DNA of 64,000 bases from Psychrobacillus sp042885655. Lineage in GTDB: Bacteria > Bacillota > Bacilli > Bacillales_A > Planococcaceae. The notes below the pieces were generated by a model, which saw only the letters and a list, made by a program, of their open reading frames with translations, made no database searches and was not told the origin of the DNA. The position numbers and the translations under genes are program-made. Positions 35,006-43,707 of this stretch are shown in pieces. The number at the start of each line of letters is the position of its first letter. The first letter of the stretch is position 1. The stretch is taken from NCBI RefSeq assembly GCF_042885655.1, contig NZ_JBHVRO010000008.1, forward strand, positions 1-64,000. The letters run 5' to 3'.

Positions 35006-36283
35006 GTGCAGAATAAATGGTTTAAAGTGTTCTTCGTCTTTATTTTTGCATTTAGCTTTATTTCAATTAATGCCATAAATGCTAATGCAGAGACTACAAA
35101 AGTTATGTGGGGAAAAACGGAGTTAAAGAATGGCCAAATAGGTAAGGTCACAGTATTAAGCAATACCATTCTTCTAGACAATAATTTGAAAAGTGTTCGT
35201 ACGGTCAAAAAAGGCGATGAATATAGAGTTTACTCTTATAAAAGCATGAATGGTGGCTTATATGGACTAGGTGGAGGACAATTCGTCAAGAAAGGTTCTT
35301 CTATTAAATATGAAACACCTTCGAAAAGTAAACTGGCTCTATTAAATATCGTGAGTAAAAAACCGCTAGAAGTCCACTTTATTGATGTGGGACAAGGAGA
35401 CTCCATATTTATCAAAACAGCTAACGGCAAAACAATGCTAGTTGATGGCGGTAAAAAGGGTAGTCATGTCGTAAGCTTTTTATCTTCAAAAGGAGTTCGT
35501 AAACTGGATTATGTAGTAGCTACTCATCCAGATGCGGATCATATTGGTGGGTTAGTGGATGTTTTACATTCATTAAGTGTTGGTACATTTATCAATAGTG
35601 GAAAAGTACATACAACTCAAACGTATGCAGAATTATTAACACTTGTAGATGATAAAAATATTAAATACAAAGTTCCTAAAATTGGAGATAAGATTTCACT
35701 CGATGAAAATATCGATATTACTGTATTGAACGTAAACGAAAATGCGAGCGATACCAATGACGCTTCAATTGTTTTAAAAGTAACATACGGCCAAGTCTCG
35801 TTCCTCTTGACTGGTGATGCTGGAACAAATATTGAAGAACAAATGTACAAGAAATTTAATGTGCAATCAACTGTACTAAAAGCTGGTCACCATGGATCAG
35901 ATACGAGTAGCTCCAATGCTTTTATTCAAAGAGTGAAACCACAAGTAACTATATTAAGCTACGGAAAAGATAATTCATACGGACATCCACACACAGCTGT
36001 AGTTAGTAGGCTTAAAAATGTTGGCTCTAAAATTTACTCAACTGCTGAATCCGGAAATATTACTGTTTCTACAAATGGTGTAACTTATTCTGTATCCGCA
36101 AAACCGTGGACTGGTAGTGGGACAGGTGCAGTTACTTCGAAACCAACACCACCAATAGCACAAACAGTATTTAGTAATTGTACTGAGTTGAGAAAAGTGT
36201 ATCCAAGTGGAGTTCCTAAAAGTCATCCAGCTTATCAATCCAAAATGGACCGAGACAATGATGGATGGGCATGTGAAAATTGA
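35006..36283 (+). CDS. Secreted metallo-beta-lactamase-fold hydrolase with Excalibur domain
   Basis: 425 aa. Signal peptide (cleavage near NANA-E), then the VMWGKTELK domain shared with the preceding gene, an MBL domain of the ComEC/Rec2 type (IDVGQGDSIFI, THPDADHIGGL with the HxDxDH metal site, LLTGDAG, LKAGHHGSDTSSS) and a C-terminal Excalibur motif (NCTELRKVYPSGV, DRDNDGWACE). ComEC-type MBL domains are thought to degrade DNA, so an extracellular nuclease is plausible but unproven. The start is GTG with TTGGGAG upstream. It is 50 bases after its paralogue. Confidence 0.88.
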   Translation: MQNKWFKVFFVFIFAFSFISINAINANAETTKVMWGKTELKNGQIGKVTVLSNTILLDNNLKSVRTVKKGDEYRVYSYKSMNGGLYGLGGGQFVKKGSSIKYETPSKSKLALLNIVSKKPLEVHFIDVGQGDSIFIKTANGKTMLVDGGKKGSHVVSFLSSKGVRKLDYVVATHPDADHIGGLVDVLHSLSVGTFINSGKVHTTQTYAELLTLVDDKNIKYKVPKIGDKISLDENIDITVLNVNENASDTNDASIVLKVTYGQVSFLLTGDAGTNIEEQMYKKFNVQSTVLKAGHHGSDTSSSNAFIQRVKPQVTILSYGKDNSYGHPHTAVVSRLKNVGSKIYSTAESGNITVSTNGVTYSVSAKPWTGSGTGAVTSKPTPPIAQTVFSNCTELRKVYPSGVPKSHPAYQSKMDRDNDGWACEN

Positions 36284-36387
36284 TGAAAAATTGGAAGTAG
36301 AATTGATTTAAACAAACTATATAAAAATAAATACTTGTATAAAATTATGCATTAATGTAGTACTACAAGTGAATAGAGAGTTATTTT

Positions 36388-36594
36388 ATGTCAGAAAAGA
36401 ATTTTGTTGGAACATTATTACTTTGTTTCTTTTTAGGTAATTTTGGTATACATAGATTTTATGTTGGTAAAATAGGTACTGGAATTTTAATGCTGATTAC
36501 ATTAGGTGGACTGGGAATTTGGTCATTAATAGATTTTATTATGATTGCTGTTGGGAAATTTACAGATAAAAACGGTAATGTAATCAAAGCGTAA
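36388..36594 (+). CDS. TM2-domain protein
   Basis: 68 aa. The TM2 domain covers nearly the whole protein: two membrane segments joined by a short turn with FGIHRFYVGKIGTGILM and WSLIDFIMIAVGKF. The family is found in bacteria and animals, with unclear function in bacteria. GAGAG precedes the ATG. Monocistronic. Confidence 0.88.
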   Translation: MSEKNFVGTLLLCFFLGNFGIHRFYVGKIGTGILMLITLGGLGIWSLIDFIMIAVGKFTDKNGNVIKA

Positions 36595-36651
36595 TGATAG
36601 AAATTATCTCTATTAGCTAAAACGCACTAATTATAAGTGACAAAAAAAATA

Positions 36652-36686
36652 GATGAGTTCTGTATTGTGCAGGATTCATCTTTTTT
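36652..36686 (+). terminator. Terminator after the TM2 gene
   Basis: GATGAGTTCTG pairs with CAGGATTCATC (with G-T pairs) and is followed by six T. Confidence 0.8.
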
Positions 36687-36824
36687 ATGTTTTCTTAAAT
36701 GAAAATCAAATAAATTAGTACTCATATTTAGGAGATAGCTTCTGAATTTTTCTATATATCCTAGTTTAATTTCTTACATACTATGATACTCTACTTAAAT
36801 TGGGCATATTAATAATGCACTTTG

Positions 36825-36979
36825 TTGGATTAATAATTATATCTGATGTATAGTAAGGATAATAATTAAATTGCTTAACAGAAACAATGAATTCACATAT
36901 TACAAAAGTAATCGTGTTTGTTCGGTACTTTTTGAAATATGTGGATTTTTTATTCACTACGATTTTTGGAGGTCTTTAA
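36825..36979 (+). promoter_or_regulatory. Promoter and long 5' leader of the cold shock gene
   Basis: TTGGAT (36825) and TATAGT (36849) are 18 bases apart. Transcription from here would give a leader of about 120 bases, as expected for cold shock genes whose leader folds in a temperature-dependent way. The remaining part of the 390-base gap shows no gene. Confidence 0.45.
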
Positions 36980-37180
36980 ATGACACAAGGTACAGTAAAA
37001 TGGTTTAACGCAGAAAAAGGATTTGGATTTATCGAAGTAGAAGGCGGAAACGATGTATTCGCTCACTTCTCAGCAATCCAAGGCGATGGCTTCAAATCAC
37101 TTGACGAAGGTCAAAAGGTTGAATTTGAAGTGGAAGACGGTCAACGTGGACCACAAGCGGTTAACATCGTAAAACTTTAA
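36980..37180 (+). CDS. Cold shock protein (CspA/CspB family)
   Basis: 66 aa, typical length. RNP1 (KGFGFI) and RNP2 (VFAHFSAI) motifs are intact in the single OB-fold domain. It binds single-stranded nucleic acid and prevents RNA structure at low temperature. TTTTTGGAGG lies upstream. Codon choice is close to optimal, as in highly expressed genes. A terminator follows at 37210. Confidence 0.97.
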   Translation: MTQGTVKWFNAEKGFGFIEVEGGNDVFAHFSAIQGDGFKSLDEGQKVEFEVEDGQRGPQAVNIVKL

Positions 37181-37209
37181 TTCTTCGGAATTAGATAGAT
37201 GAAAAAATT

Positions 37210-37240
37210 GAGACACTCTTTATGGGTGTCTCTTTTTTTG
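37210..37240 (+). terminator. Terminator after the cold shock gene
   Basis: GAGACAC and GTGTCTC form the stem, followed by seven T. Confidence 0.88.
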
Positions 37241-37385
37241 TCATTTCTAATTTAAAATATGTCCGGATAGACTGGATTTAAGAAAATGTGACAAGTTAGA
37301 AATGTAATAATAACCGGTGCACACTTTTATTAGAACAAAGTGATAGCATAGGATATATAGAATTTTCACATAGGAGTGAACTGAG

Positions 37386-38024
37386 ATGAGCAATACACAT
37401 ATATTTTCTAAACGTGAGGAAATTGCTAATGCGATTATTCACGGAATAGGTGCCCTCTTGAGTGTGGCTGCACTTGTCCTATTAATCGTGTCTTCTGTGA
37501 CGCAGGGAACGGTGTGGCATATAGTCAGTTTTACATTGTTTGGTGCATCCATGGTGCTTTTATATGTATCATCAACTCTAGTCCATGGATTTCCAACGGG
37601 TCGAGTGAAGGATTTTTTTGAGATAATGGACCATTCTTCCATCTACTTTTTTATTGCAGGAACATACACTCCATTTTTATTCCTCGCGGTAAAAGGGACA
37701 CTTGGCTGGACATTGTTTGGAATTGTATGGGGACTTGCAATTGCAGGTACAGTTTTTAAATCATATTTTGTAAAACGATTTTTACATACATCGACTTTGT
37801 TGTATGTGGTGATGGGCTGGCTCATCGTATTTGCATGGGGACCACTTCAGCAAAATGTAACTCACCAAGGTATAATTCTACTTGTAGTTGGGGGTGTACT
37901 CTACACATTTGGCGCTATTTTCTACGTGTGGCGAGGCTTTACATATCATCATGCAGTTTGGCATATATTTGTTCTTGCAGCGTCTGTTTTACATTTCTTT
38001 GCAGTAATGACGTTATTACCATAG
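37386..38024 (+). CDS. Hemolysin III/PAQR-family membrane protein (YplQ/TrhA type)
   Basis: 212 aa with seven membrane segments. The family motifs are present: EIANAIIHGIGA at the start, SSTLVHGF, DHSSIYFFIAGTYTPF and AVWHIFVLAASVLHFF with the conserved His residues that bind zinc in PAQR proteins. B. subtilis YplQ is of this family, and E. coli TrhA affects membrane energetics and fatty acid homeostasis. AGGAGTGA precedes the ATG. Monocistronic. Confidence 0.92.
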   Translation: MSNTHIFSKREEIANAIIHGIGALLSVAALVLLIVSSVTQGTVWHIVSFTLFGASMVLLYVSSTLVHGFPTGRVKDFFEIMDHSSIYFFIAGTYTPFLFLAVKGTLGWTLFGIVWGLAIAGTVFKSYFVKRFLHTSTLLYVVMGWLIVFAWGPLQQNVTHQGIILLVVGGVLYTFGAIFYVWRGFTYHHAVWHIFVLAASVLHFFAVMTLLP

Positions 38025-38092
38025 CTATCCGTCAAACTAAATAATAAAAAAACATCAAAGAAGTATGCAATATAAAGAGTAGGGAGGATCAC

Positions 38093-39145
38093 ATGGGGAT
38101 AAAAGTGGGGATTATTGGATGCGGTTCGATAGCGAAGTTACGTCATGCACCAGAATATAGAGCAAATCCATTTGTGGACGAAATAGTTTTTTATGACAGA
38201 AATCTTCACCGAGCAGAAGAGCTAGCGACCATGTTTGGTGGGACTCTAGTCCAAAGCGTGGATGAATTGCTAGAAGATCCTACTATACAAGTAATTAGCG
38301 ATTGTTCTTCTAATGAGAATCATCATTTATTTTCAACAGAAGCATTGTTACATGGAAAACATGTACTATGTGAAAAACCCATATCCCTAACAATTGAACA
38401 TGCCAAGGAAATTGTAAATGCCCAAAAAGCATCCGGAAAAATACTAATGGTAGCACACAATCAGAGGTTTACCGATGCTCATCAAAAAGCGAAGGAAATC
38501 ATAAGAAGTGAAGAACTTGGTAAAGTGTTAACTTTTAGAACGACGTTTGGACACTCTGGACCCGAAAAATGGGGTATTAACAAAACAAACTCCACTTGGT
38601 TCTTCCAAAAAGAACGCTCAGGTCTTGGTGTTGCTGGGGATTTAGGAATACATAAAGTGGATTTATTGCATTACTTATTAGATGATGAAATCGAACAAGT
38701 AAGTGCTTTTCAAGGATCGCTAGACAAAGTAAATGAAAATAATGCCCCCATTGAAGTATGTGATAACATCGTATGTATTTTAAAAACGAAAAAAGGACGA
38801 ATAGGCACTGCCTCTTTCTCTTGGACGTATTACGGTGAAGAAGATAATAGTACCATTATCTATTGTGAAAAAGGGATATTAAAAATTTATCATAGCAATG
38901 AATATCAATTAGAAGTGATCGCAAAAGATGGTGAAAAAGTACAATATCACTTGGAAAGAATTCAAACAAATGATAGCCAGCCAAACAGTGGAGTAATCGA
39001 TGCATTTATAGAGAGTGTTCGTTTAGATCAAACCTCACCTGTAACCGGGGATGATGCAATTACCGCGTTAAGAGTAATTTTAAGAATAATAGAAGCAGCC
39101 GAAACGAACTTGGTTGTAACAATTGATGAAGAATCTATCTTATAA
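38093..39145 (+). CDS. Gfo/Idh/MocA-family oxidoreductase
   Basis: 350 aa. Rossmann motif GIIGCGSIAKLRH at the N-terminus and the EKP motif (LCEKPIS, near residue 95) with the catalytic-type Lys. The C-terminal domain binds the substrate (VAGDLGIHKVDLLHYLL has the usual G-D-x-G-x-H pattern). The family oxidises or reduces sugars, inositols or related polyols with NAD(P). GGGAGGATC precedes the ATG. No partner gene indicates the substrate. Confidence 0.9.
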   Translation: MGIKVGIIGCGSIAKLRHAPEYRANPFVDEIVFYDRNLHRAEELATMFGGTLVQSVDELLEDPTIQVISDCSSNENHHLFSTEALLHGKHVLCEKPISLTIEHAKEIVNAQKASGKILMVAHNQRFTDAHQKAKEIIRSEELGKVLTFRTTFGHSGPEKWGINKTNSTWFFQKERSGLGVAGDLGIHKVDLLHYLLDDEIEQVSAFQGSLDKVNENNAPIEVCDNIVCILKTKKGRIGTASFSWTYYGEEDNSTIIYCEKGILKIYHSNEYQLEVIAKDGEKVQYHLERIQTNDSQPNSGVIDAFIESVRLDQTSPVTGDDAITALRVILRIIEAAETNLVVTIDEESIL

Positions 39146-39200
39146 GAAGCTAGATTCGGAATAATTCTATAAGAACACAACTACTCTCTTGCAAGTAGAA

Positions 39201-39232
39201 GGAAACAGCCACCTGGCTCAGATGGCTGTTCC
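39201..39232 (-). terminator. Hairpin after the CMD-family gene
   Basis: GGAAACAGCCA and TGGCTGTTCC form a stem just downstream of the stop of the minus-strand gene. The T tract is weak on either strand. Confidence 0.5.
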
Positions 39233-39235
39233 AAG

Positions 39236-39598
39236 TTATTGAACGACGATTCCTGTTAAGTCTTTGAGTGACTCTTGCCAAACGGTTACACCTTGGCTCA
39301 TTGCGGAACCGCCGCCAAGAGCTGCAGCCACTCCGATTGCCTCTATCATTTCTTCCTCCGTACCACCAGCATCCAGGCAGCCCTTTGTATGATAGACGAT
39401 GCAATGTTCGTTATGCGCATGCACGCTGATGGCAAGTGCGATAAGCTGTTTTTGTTTCTGGTCCAATTTGCCGGCTACGAAACAAGACTCAGTGAACGCA
39501 TGAAAGGTCCGGGCTACATCCGGCAATTTTTCTGTGAAACTGCCCATTCCAACTTTATATTCCTGTAATATTGCTTCTGAATACGTAATTTCTTCCAT
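39236..39598 (-). CDS. Carboxymuconolactone decarboxylase (AhpD-like) family protein
   Basis: 120 aa. The helical CMD fold is recognised by LDQKQKQLIALAISVHAHNEHCIVYH. In AhpD-like members the active site is C-x2-C-x3-H; here it reads N-E-H-C-I-V-Y-H, so the first Cys is Asn and only one Cys remains. This would rule out a dithiol mechanism. GGAGG lies upstream of the ATG at 39598; the frame continues upstream, but those residues look unlike the family. Monocistronic. Confidence 0.87.
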   Translation of the reverse strand: MEEITYSEAILQEYKVGMGSFTEKLPDVARTFHAFTESCFVAGKLDQKQKQLIALAISVHAHNEHCIVYHTKGCLDAGGTEEEMIEAIGVAAALGGGSAMSQGVTVWQESLKDLTGIVVQ

Positions 39599-39810
39599 GT
39601 ACTTTCCCTCCTGTTCGAGGGTAGTATTTGCAAGACAGAGGAAGGCATGCATTGAATTTAAGAAAATTGAATTTGTGTACCTGCGATAGGGACAATACAG
39701 ATTAATATACAATTGCTACGAAAAAGCAAAATCATTATTACGAATACTTGAGTTAATTTCATAAATAGCAATGTATAATACACTCTTCAACACCCGCATG
39801 GTTCCCGCTA

Positions 39811-39928
39811 TCGGCGGACGCTTTCCGCGGGGTGAGCGATGAGCCATCGCCGCCGCATTTGCGTCGTTTGCTATGTCTCATCTGTCTCACTCATCCCGCT
39901 GGAGTCGCCGCCTGTCGCTCCAATCAAT
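39811..39928. repeat. GC-rich intergenic repeat
   Basis: Begins TCGGCGGACGCTTTCCGCGG, contains GAGCGATGAGCC and ATCCCGCTGGAGTCGCCGCC, and ends CGCTCCAATCAA. This is the clearest full copy of the family in the window. It lies in a 500-base gap between the CMD and nucleoid-protein genes where no gene is seen. Confidence 0.85.
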
Positions 39929-40107
39929 AAAATAATGATTATTCGTGTTTTAATAATTACAAATTCTCACATTTCACTATAATATCGTTCGTGTTTTATG
40001 TTCTAACTTTGAATTATGAAATTGATTCACTTAATAAAAAAATAAAATTTTGTACAAGTTATGATATGGTAAACTATCTACAAATAAAATATTAGAAGGT
40101 GAACACC

Positions 40108-41112
40108 ATGCTAGAAGTTAGCGAAAGTAAATTAGCACAGTATGTCGTGCACTATTTGAGCGATGAGCTCGTGCTAGGACATGAGGCTTTCCCGCAGCCA
40201 GAGGTCATGTTAGAAGCGGCCTTTACACAACTTGCGTTCCATAAACTAGACCTAGACCAACAATACGCATTTTTTCATGAGACAAATATCGGATTAAATG
40301 AAGTATATACATACGTGAAAAGTATTTTTGATAATAATAATAGTTTCCTTGAACAATCGAAACATATTGCGAAGCACTTACATAGTGTATCTCAACATCC
40401 GAATATAAAAAGTGGCGAATTATTCATTGGCTTATTTGAAAATTGTCTGTTCAATAATGAAGTCAGACAAGTGATAGCAATAGTGAAAATTGATGAAAAA
40501 GAAATGTTTTTAGATGTGAAAACTGAGCAAAACAAAATGGTTGTGAACGGAATCGATGGTATTAATGTAAAGAAAATTAATAATATCGCCGTCATTGTCG
40601 ACATGGGTCAAGACGAAGAACCAGCAGTATTTTTGAAAACAAAAAAGAAAGAAGATGTCGTGTACTGGCAAGAGCGTTTTTTAAAGCTCAAAGTGGCGGA
40701 CGAAAGCTTCCATAAAACGAATTTAGCATTAACGGAATGTAAAAAATATATATTAAAAGAAGAAACTTTTACGAATACCGATAAACTAGGTTTTTTAAAC
40801 AAGACGCTTGAATACTTTAGAAACGAAGAAGAGTTTCAGGTGGATGACTATATTGAAACGGTATTTGAAACAGCGAATGAGGTCCAAAAAGACGTCCTTA
40901 TCAATACGGTAAAGCCCTACGAAACGGAAATTTCTGAAAGCGCAATTGTGATGGCAGAAAAAAGTTATAAACGTAAAATTAAGCTAGATACCAATATAGA
41001 AATTCAGGTAAACGTGCGTGATATTGCGAAAGTGAATGAACTAATCGAAGTCGGCTATGACGAAGAGACGAATCGTAAGTTTTACAAAATTTATTTCGAA
41101 GAAGAAGCGTAA
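40108..41112 (+). CDS. Nucleoid-associated protein, NdpA/YejK family
   Basis: 334 aa, matching the 37-kDa nucleoid-associated protein family in size and layout. Recognised by the N-terminal HYLSDELVLGHEAF region and the central KSGELFIGLFENCLF and LDVKTEQNK segments. E. coli YejK binds the nucleoid and interacts with topoisomerases; the role in Firmicutes is unclear. AGAAGGTGA precedes the ATG at 40108; a GTG at 40099 overlaps the site. Monocistronic. Confidence 0.82.
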   Translation: MLEVSESKLAQYVVHYLSDELVLGHEAFPQPEVMLEAAFTQLAFHKLDLDQQYAFFHETNIGLNEVYTYVKSIFDNNNSFLEQSKHIAKHLHSVSQHPNIKSGELFIGLFENCLFNNEVRQVIAIVKIDEKEMFLDVKTEQNKMVVNGIDGINVKKINNIAVIVDMGQDEEPAVFLKTKKKEDVVYWQERFLKLKVADESFHKTNLALTECKKYILKEETFTNTDKLGFLNKTLEYFRNEEEFQVDDYIETVFETANEVQKDVLINTVKPYETEISESAIVMAEKSYKRKIKLDTNIEIQVNVRDIAKVNELIEVGYDEETNRKFYKIYFEEEA

Positions 41113-41155
41113 TCAAAATGAAGACATGCAGTAGAGCGGAGTTTTAGTAATTAAG

Positions 41156-41221
41156 ATCCTTTTATCACGAACAATTCAGACGATATTCAGAATAGTGTCT
41201 GAGTTGTATGTGACAAAGGAT
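41156..41221. repeat. Long imperfect inverted repeat
   Basis: ATCCTTTTATCACGAACAA followed by TTCAGAC pairs with GTCTGAGTTG and GTGACAAAGGAT, forming a hairpin of about 65 bases with a 15-base loop. It lies in the 300-base gap after the nucleoid-protein gene. It has no T tract, so it is not an ordinary terminator. No gene is seen in the rest of the gap. Confidence 0.6.
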
Positions 41222-41415
41222 GGCTTTATAAAATCAGGAGTATGGAGAATTACAATTTTATTCATTTTATTAAACGCTATAATTATGTAGAAATTAATGG
41301 TTTTCAAAAAGGATGGAAACCGGGTGTTTAATAACTCGCATCCGGGTGTCATCCACAGTTTGGTGAACAATTGAGTCAGACACTGGAACGCTAGACGAAA
41401 GCTGTAACCCAGTAG

Positions 41416-41742
41416 TTACTCATCCTCAATCTCTATCAAAAATATCCCTTCTTCAAATCCACCACGCTTCTCTTTCTTCACAATACGAATGTTTTCTAAT
41501 TCTTCAAAGGTTGATTCGTGAATAGGTAATGCTGCATAGATTAATTCCAAAATGTCTGCTAGTTCTTCAAGTGCATCTTTTTGAGTATTTGTCTCTGCGA
41601 ATTCTGCTACTTCTTCAAATAGTTTATTCTTTATTTCGATTAGGAGTTCAGATGGTTCCAGTGTTCGTGTAGTAAAATTACTTCCTGACTTTTCGATAAC
41701 TTGTGGAATTCGATCTCGTACTAATTTGTTATAGACGGGCAT
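41416..41742 (-). CDS. MazG-like nucleoside triphosphate pyrophosphohydrolase
   Basis: 108 aa. YNKLVRDRIP at the N-terminus and the E-x2-E ... E-x2-D metal pattern (LFEEVAEFAE, then EELADILELI) mark the MazG-like/PRA-PH-like all-alpha NTP pyrophosphohydrolase superfamily. Such small proteins sanitise the nucleotide pool; the substrate is not evident. GGAGG lies upstream of the ATG at 41742; the longer frame lacks a binding site. Confidence 0.88.
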   Translation of the reverse strand: MPVYNKLVRDRIPQVIEKSGSNFTTRTLEPSELLIEIKNKLFEEVAEFAETNTQKDALEELADILELIYAALPIHESTFEELENIRIVKKEKRGGFEEGIFLIEIEDE

Positions 41743-41855
41743 TGGATTTCCTCCTTTTTCTTCAATAAACGAAAAGTATGAGCCTATCAGATGAAGAAAC
41801 AATACGTATTGATCAATGGAAGGGTTATTGGGGTAATGAAAAGTAAAAGAAACCA

Positions 41856-41885
41856 GAAGCAGCCGAAATTTTTTTAGGCTGCTTC
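41856..41885 (-). terminator. Terminator after the isochorismatase-like gene
   Basis: GAAGCAGCC and GGCTGCTTC form a perfect stem. On the minus strand the loop is T-poor and the following sequence is TGGTTTCTTTTAC, giving a moderate T tract. Confidence 0.75.
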
Positions 41886-41931
41886 ATATATTTTGATAGG
41901 ATTTATTCTACCCAAACCATTGTGCTTATAA

Positions 41932-42456
41932 TTAATGAAAAATAATGTCTTTCGTTTCCTTCGTATCCGCAAACCATCTTAATACTTGGTTATGGTGGTT
42001 GATGATTTGTTGTGCAGTTAGTTCTTCGTAATCCCAAGTACTATGGGCATCGGTTACTAGGGTGATATCGTAACCTAAACTGTATGCATTTCTGCAGGTA
42101 GTGTCTACACATACTTCGGATTGAATGCCGGCAATTATTAGTTGTTTAATATCAAGTTTTTGTAGCTCTTCTTGCAATTTTGTTTTATAAAAGGAATCAG
42201 GTGTTGTCTTTTGAATAATAATGTCTATGATTGTAGGGGTAATTTCAGGGTGTATTTCCCATTCTTTTGTGCCCGGTTCTAACATTTTTCCAGTTGGGGC
42301 ATTATGCTGGATATAAATGATTGGAATGTTGTTGTTTCTTGCGTTTACTAGAAGTTGCTTTAGGTTACTAATAACTAAATTCGCATTGAATACTGGATTT
42401 TCTTTTAAAAACATACCGTTTTGAACATCAATGATTAAAAGAGCGCTTTTTTTCAT
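41932..42456 (-). CDS. Isochorismatase-like cysteine hydrolase
   Basis: 174 aa. Catalytic triad of the family is visible: Asp in LLIIDVQNGMF (D10), Lys in KTTPDSFYKT (about 84) and Cys in QSEVCVDTTCR (about 116). Relatives include nicotinamidase, N-carbamoylsarcosine amidase and YwoC-type proteins. The substrate cannot be told. GGAGAAGG lies upstream of the ATG. Monocistronic. Confidence 0.92.
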   Translation of the reverse strand: MKKSALLIIDVQNGMFLKENPVFNANLVISNLKQLLVNARNNNIPIIYIQHNAPTGKMLEPGTKEWEIHPEITPTIIDIIIQKTTPDSFYKTKLQEELQKLDIKQLIIAGIQSEVCVDTTCRNAYSLGYDITLVTDAHSTWDYEELTAQQIINHHNQVLRWFADTKETKDIIFH

Positions 42457-42692
42457 AACCTTCTCCTCTCAATCTCTATAGTCATTATAGAATGGTAAGA
42501 TTAGGAATACAAATATGATTTTTAAGAAGGTCACAACTGTAATTATAGATGCCTATTCCGGAAAATATGGTTATAAATTCGGTATCTATCTTTCATTTCC
42601 CAAAAAATTGAACCCATCGTTGGATTAATCAGACACATTTTAAAACAGTGATTATTTATAATTCAATTGTCTAAGTGGCATCAATAATACAG

Positions 42693-42701
42693 CATAGACT
42701 A
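42693..42701 (+). promoter_or_regulatory. Possible sigma-K -10 element
   Basis: CATAGACTA fits the CATANNNTA -10 of sporulation sigma-K and lies 30 bases before the His-rich gene. The -35 side is weak, so this is only a hint. Confidence 0.3.
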
Positions 42702-42730
42702 CAAGGACTTGATGAAAAGGAGGGGAAAAT

Positions 42731-43003
42731 ATGAGGAACCCAGAACAACATCACGGTGGACAACATACGCACCAACACCAGCATCAACATCTCCATCACC
42801 ATCACCATTATCATCCTAGCGTCCCAGTGCATCACGCTCAACACGTAGGACATCACGTAGGACATCATGCTCAACACCATCACATGGTTCAACCGGTAAA
42901 TTATTATCCGTTAGGCCAGAATGTAGGCCAACACGTAGGACATCATATAAATTATCAACAACAAATGCCACATTTTTATCAGGGCGGAATGACCCATCTT
43001 TAA
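42731..43003 (+). CDS. Histidine-rich small protein, possibly spore coat
   Basis: 90 aa with 28 histidines (31 percent), many in HH, HQH and VGHH repeats, plus Gln, Gly, Tyr and Pro. AAAAGGAGGGG directly upstream is a strong ribosome binding site, so it is a real gene despite low complexity. His- and Tyr-rich small proteins of this kind occur in Bacillus spore coats and could bind metals. A sigma-K-like -10 supports this weakly. No homologue is recognised by name. Confidence 0.7.
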   Translation: MRNPEQHHGGQHTHQHQHQHLHHHHHYHPSVPVHHAQHVGHHVGHHAQHHHMVQPVNYYPLGQNVGQHVGHHINYQQQMPHFYQGGMTHL

Positions 43004-43707
43004 GATAATGGAAGGTAAACTCAACCTCCAGTATTTACTACTGTTTCAGAAATGCCCGGTAGAATATTAATGAAACCGATGGAGAAAATGGACTCTATAT
43101 GTCTGTTGGATCTTTTTTGTATCTTAATGGTTAACTGATTCAGCAAATTCTTTACTTCTTCTTGGAATTTTTTTGATTACTTTTAGAAGTTCTTTTTTTC
43201 TAGAATGCATGTGATACTAGATTTTCTACTAGTTTATATATATTTTTGTATCCCCCCTCTTTATATTTATTTAGACAATATAGGGAAAACTAAAAGAAGC
43301 GTAAAGGACTAAGTTTATAATATAATAGTAGGCTATTTCAGAGGTTTTGCTTCTGAGATGGCTTTTTTAGATTCTATTTTCTAATAGAAGACTTCGATGA
43401 ACGACTTTAGTTTTGGTTGCTAAATTGATGTATTCATCCCCACCAATGAACATGCTATAGAAATAAAACTTAAAGTAATTGATTAATATTACGTATGTAA
43501 TAATATTTTTGATTAAATAAAAAATTATCTAATTTTTTCTGTCTTAATATTATTAGGTTTTCTTGTTAAAATATTTAAATTAAAATAATATTTTAGGTTT
43601 TCTATCGAAAAAACTAAATGATTATTGAAATATTGAAGTATCGTTTTTTTATTTTAAGTCATTGATTATAATAATTTAAAAATACACAAATAAAGGGGGA
43701 TAGATAA
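43004..43707. other. Gene-free AT-rich region with one terminator-like hairpin
   Basis: 700 bases with no credible open frame. At 43329-43368 GGCTATTTCAGAGG pairs with CTTCTGAGATGGC and is followed by TTTTTT, a good terminator. There is no gene directly before it, so it may end a long His-rich gene transcript or an unseen small RNA. The last 200 bases are very AT-rich. Confidence 0.6.
43329..43368 (+). terminator. Terminator-like hairpin without an obvious gene
   Basis: GGCTATTTCAGA pairs with TCTGAGATGGC across a GGTTTTGCT loop, then TTTTTT. It lies about 325 bases after the His-rich gene. Confidence 0.75.

Noticed and set aside
37260..37298. Further 20-bp-period array after the cold shock gene
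   Set aside because: One good motif (TGTCCGGATA) and one poor match 29 bases on; spacing does not fit, so it is at most a decayed unit.
39150..39568. Frames on both strands over the CMD gene
   Set aside because: Shadows of the minus-strand CMD gene, which has a clear binding site and family match.
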